Assembly: GCA_001751015.1 (NCBI GenBank)
Contig: MAXM01000312.1
Span: forward strand, 1 to 5,979
Direction: 5' to 3'
DNA from: Desulfobacterales bacterium C00003106
Lineage (GTDB): Bacteria > Desulfobacterota > Desulfobacteria > Desulfobacterales > C00003106
Length of the DNA: 5,979 bases
Shown here in pieces: positions 5,378 to 5,979 of this stretch. The position numbers were made by a program, and so were the translations under genes. The notes beneath the pieces were generated by a model that worked only from the letters and a program-made list of their open reading frames with translations, searched no databases and had not been told where the DNA came from. Numbering within the stretch: the first letter of the stretch is position 1; each line of letters begins with the position of its first letter.

Positions 5378-5979
5378 TCAATGGCGCTCTCTTTCCAGCT
5401 TCTCCGACAGGAATTCAACCTGGCTGGCATCAGCGCCTTTTTTCTTTAGAAGATTCTCAACCGCTTCAATTGCGTGAAGGGTTGTTGCGTGGTAGCGGTT
5501 GAATGCCCTGCCTATGGCCTGAAGAGAGAAATCGGTATGTTTTCTGGCAAGATACATGGCAATTTGTCGGGGCCTGGCAATAGTCCGCTTTCGGGAACGC
5601 GACAGGATATCTTCCTTTGAAAGCTTGTAATACTTGCAGACCAGTTTCCGTATTTCCTCCATAGTGACCTCACGCTTTTTCCGGCAGATTTCGTGTATCA
5701 CGGACCTGGCCAGAGACATGTCAATCTTTAGGTTGAGCAAAGACGACTTGGCCAGGATTCCGGCAATGCCGCTTTCTATCTGTCGCACATCCCCTGTCAG
5801 TTCGCTGGCAAGAAAATGAATAACATCCTCCGGGAAAAAAGCGGATTCCCCTTCCACCTTTCTGGCAATAATCTTGACCCGGGTCTCATAATCGGGAAGG
5901 CCGATCGAAGAGAGAATGCCGGAAGTGAGTCTGGACTTGAGATTTGGGTTCATCTTCGGAATTTCATCCAGTGGATAGC
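5378..5979 (-). CDS. dnaA: DnaA-family replication initiator, C-terminal part (5' end outside window)
   Basis: 199 visible residues; the frame stays open to the right edge, so the internal Met at 5953 is not the start. The fragment begins late in the AAA+ domain. It has the box VII region LKSR with R16 as the expected arginine finger, and the sensor-2 motif GDVRQIES with R65. Domain IV follows: the basic helix DILSRSRKRTIARPRQIAMYLARK (123-146, as two joined parts) and the signature helix-turn-helix SLQAIGRAF (151-159) leading into NRYHATTLHA (160-169). Full DnaA binds ATP, recognises DnaA boxes and opens oriC. Here the usual GGRDHTTV is replaced by NRYHATT, with one residue fewer and the base-contacting Asp and first Thr changed. 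It may be a divergent DnaA or a paralog with altered DNA specificity. glcD rather than dnaN follows, and no clear DnaA boxes (TTATCCACA) are visible. Confidence 0.93.
   Translation of the reverse strand, partial: YPLDEIPKMNPNLKSRLTSGILSSIGLPDYETRVKIIARKVEGESAFFPEDVIHFLASELTGDVRQIESGIAGILAKSSLLNLKIDMSLARSVIHEICRKKREVTMEEIRKLVCKYYKLSKEDILSRSRKRTIARPRQIAMYLARKHTDFSLQAIGRAFNRYHATTLHAIEAVENLLKKKGADASQVEFLSEKLERERH

Overview
The window is a compact bacterial chromosomal stretch in which every convincing gene lies on the minus strand. Read in the direction of transcription (right to left), the order is: the C-terminal part of a DnaA-family replication initiator (cut by the right edge), a GlcD-type FAD oxidase, a GlcF-type Fe-S/CCG-domain protein, NADP-type isocitrate dehydrogenase (icd), a ComF-family phosphoribosyltransferase, and probably the first 12 codons of another gene leaving the left edge. 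No RNA genes, CRISPR array, complete insertion sequence or origin of replication is visible. I think a Desulfobacterota (former Deltaproteobacteria) or a similar anaerobe is most likely. The reasons are the two-gene glcD-glcF-like 2-hydroxyacid dehydrogenase, the dnaA outside a dnaA-dnaN context, and palindromic intergenic repeats of a kind I associate with those genomes. This is an inference, not something the sequence proves.

Region by region: 1-37 is the putative start of a leftward gene, possibly TolQ/ExbB-like on very little evidence. Positions 38-376 carry no protein gene. They hold a 161-bp imperfect inverted repeat (114-274) that could fold almost end to end and starts and ends in TATA, a copy of a small CCACAGATT-type motif, and a hairpin (310-352) just after comF. 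Positions 377-2364 carry comF and icd, which overlap by 40 nt. Positions 2365-2556 hold a perfect 13-bp-arm palindrome nested inside a second inverted repeat, plus a weak promoter candidate for icd. Positions 2557-5219 hold the glcF-glcD pair, joined by a TGATG stop/start overlap. Positions 5220-5377 hold a promoter candidate for that pair and a second copy of the CCACAGATT motif. Positions 5378-5979 hold the DnaA fragment.

How the genes work together: GlcD (FAD, hydroxyacid oxidation) and GlcF (two Fe4S4 sites and two CCG modules) almost certainly form one redox complex that oxidises a 2-hydroxy acid such as D-lactate or glycolate and passes electrons towards the membrane or a soluble carrier. 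Icd supplies 2-oxoglutarate and NADPH from the TCA cycle. ComF and the DnaA-like protein concern DNA uptake/processing and replication, and I see no functional link between them and the metabolic genes.

The two items most worth following are the 161-bp fold-back element and the DnaA-like protein, whose DNA-recognition motif departs from the usual DHTTV form.
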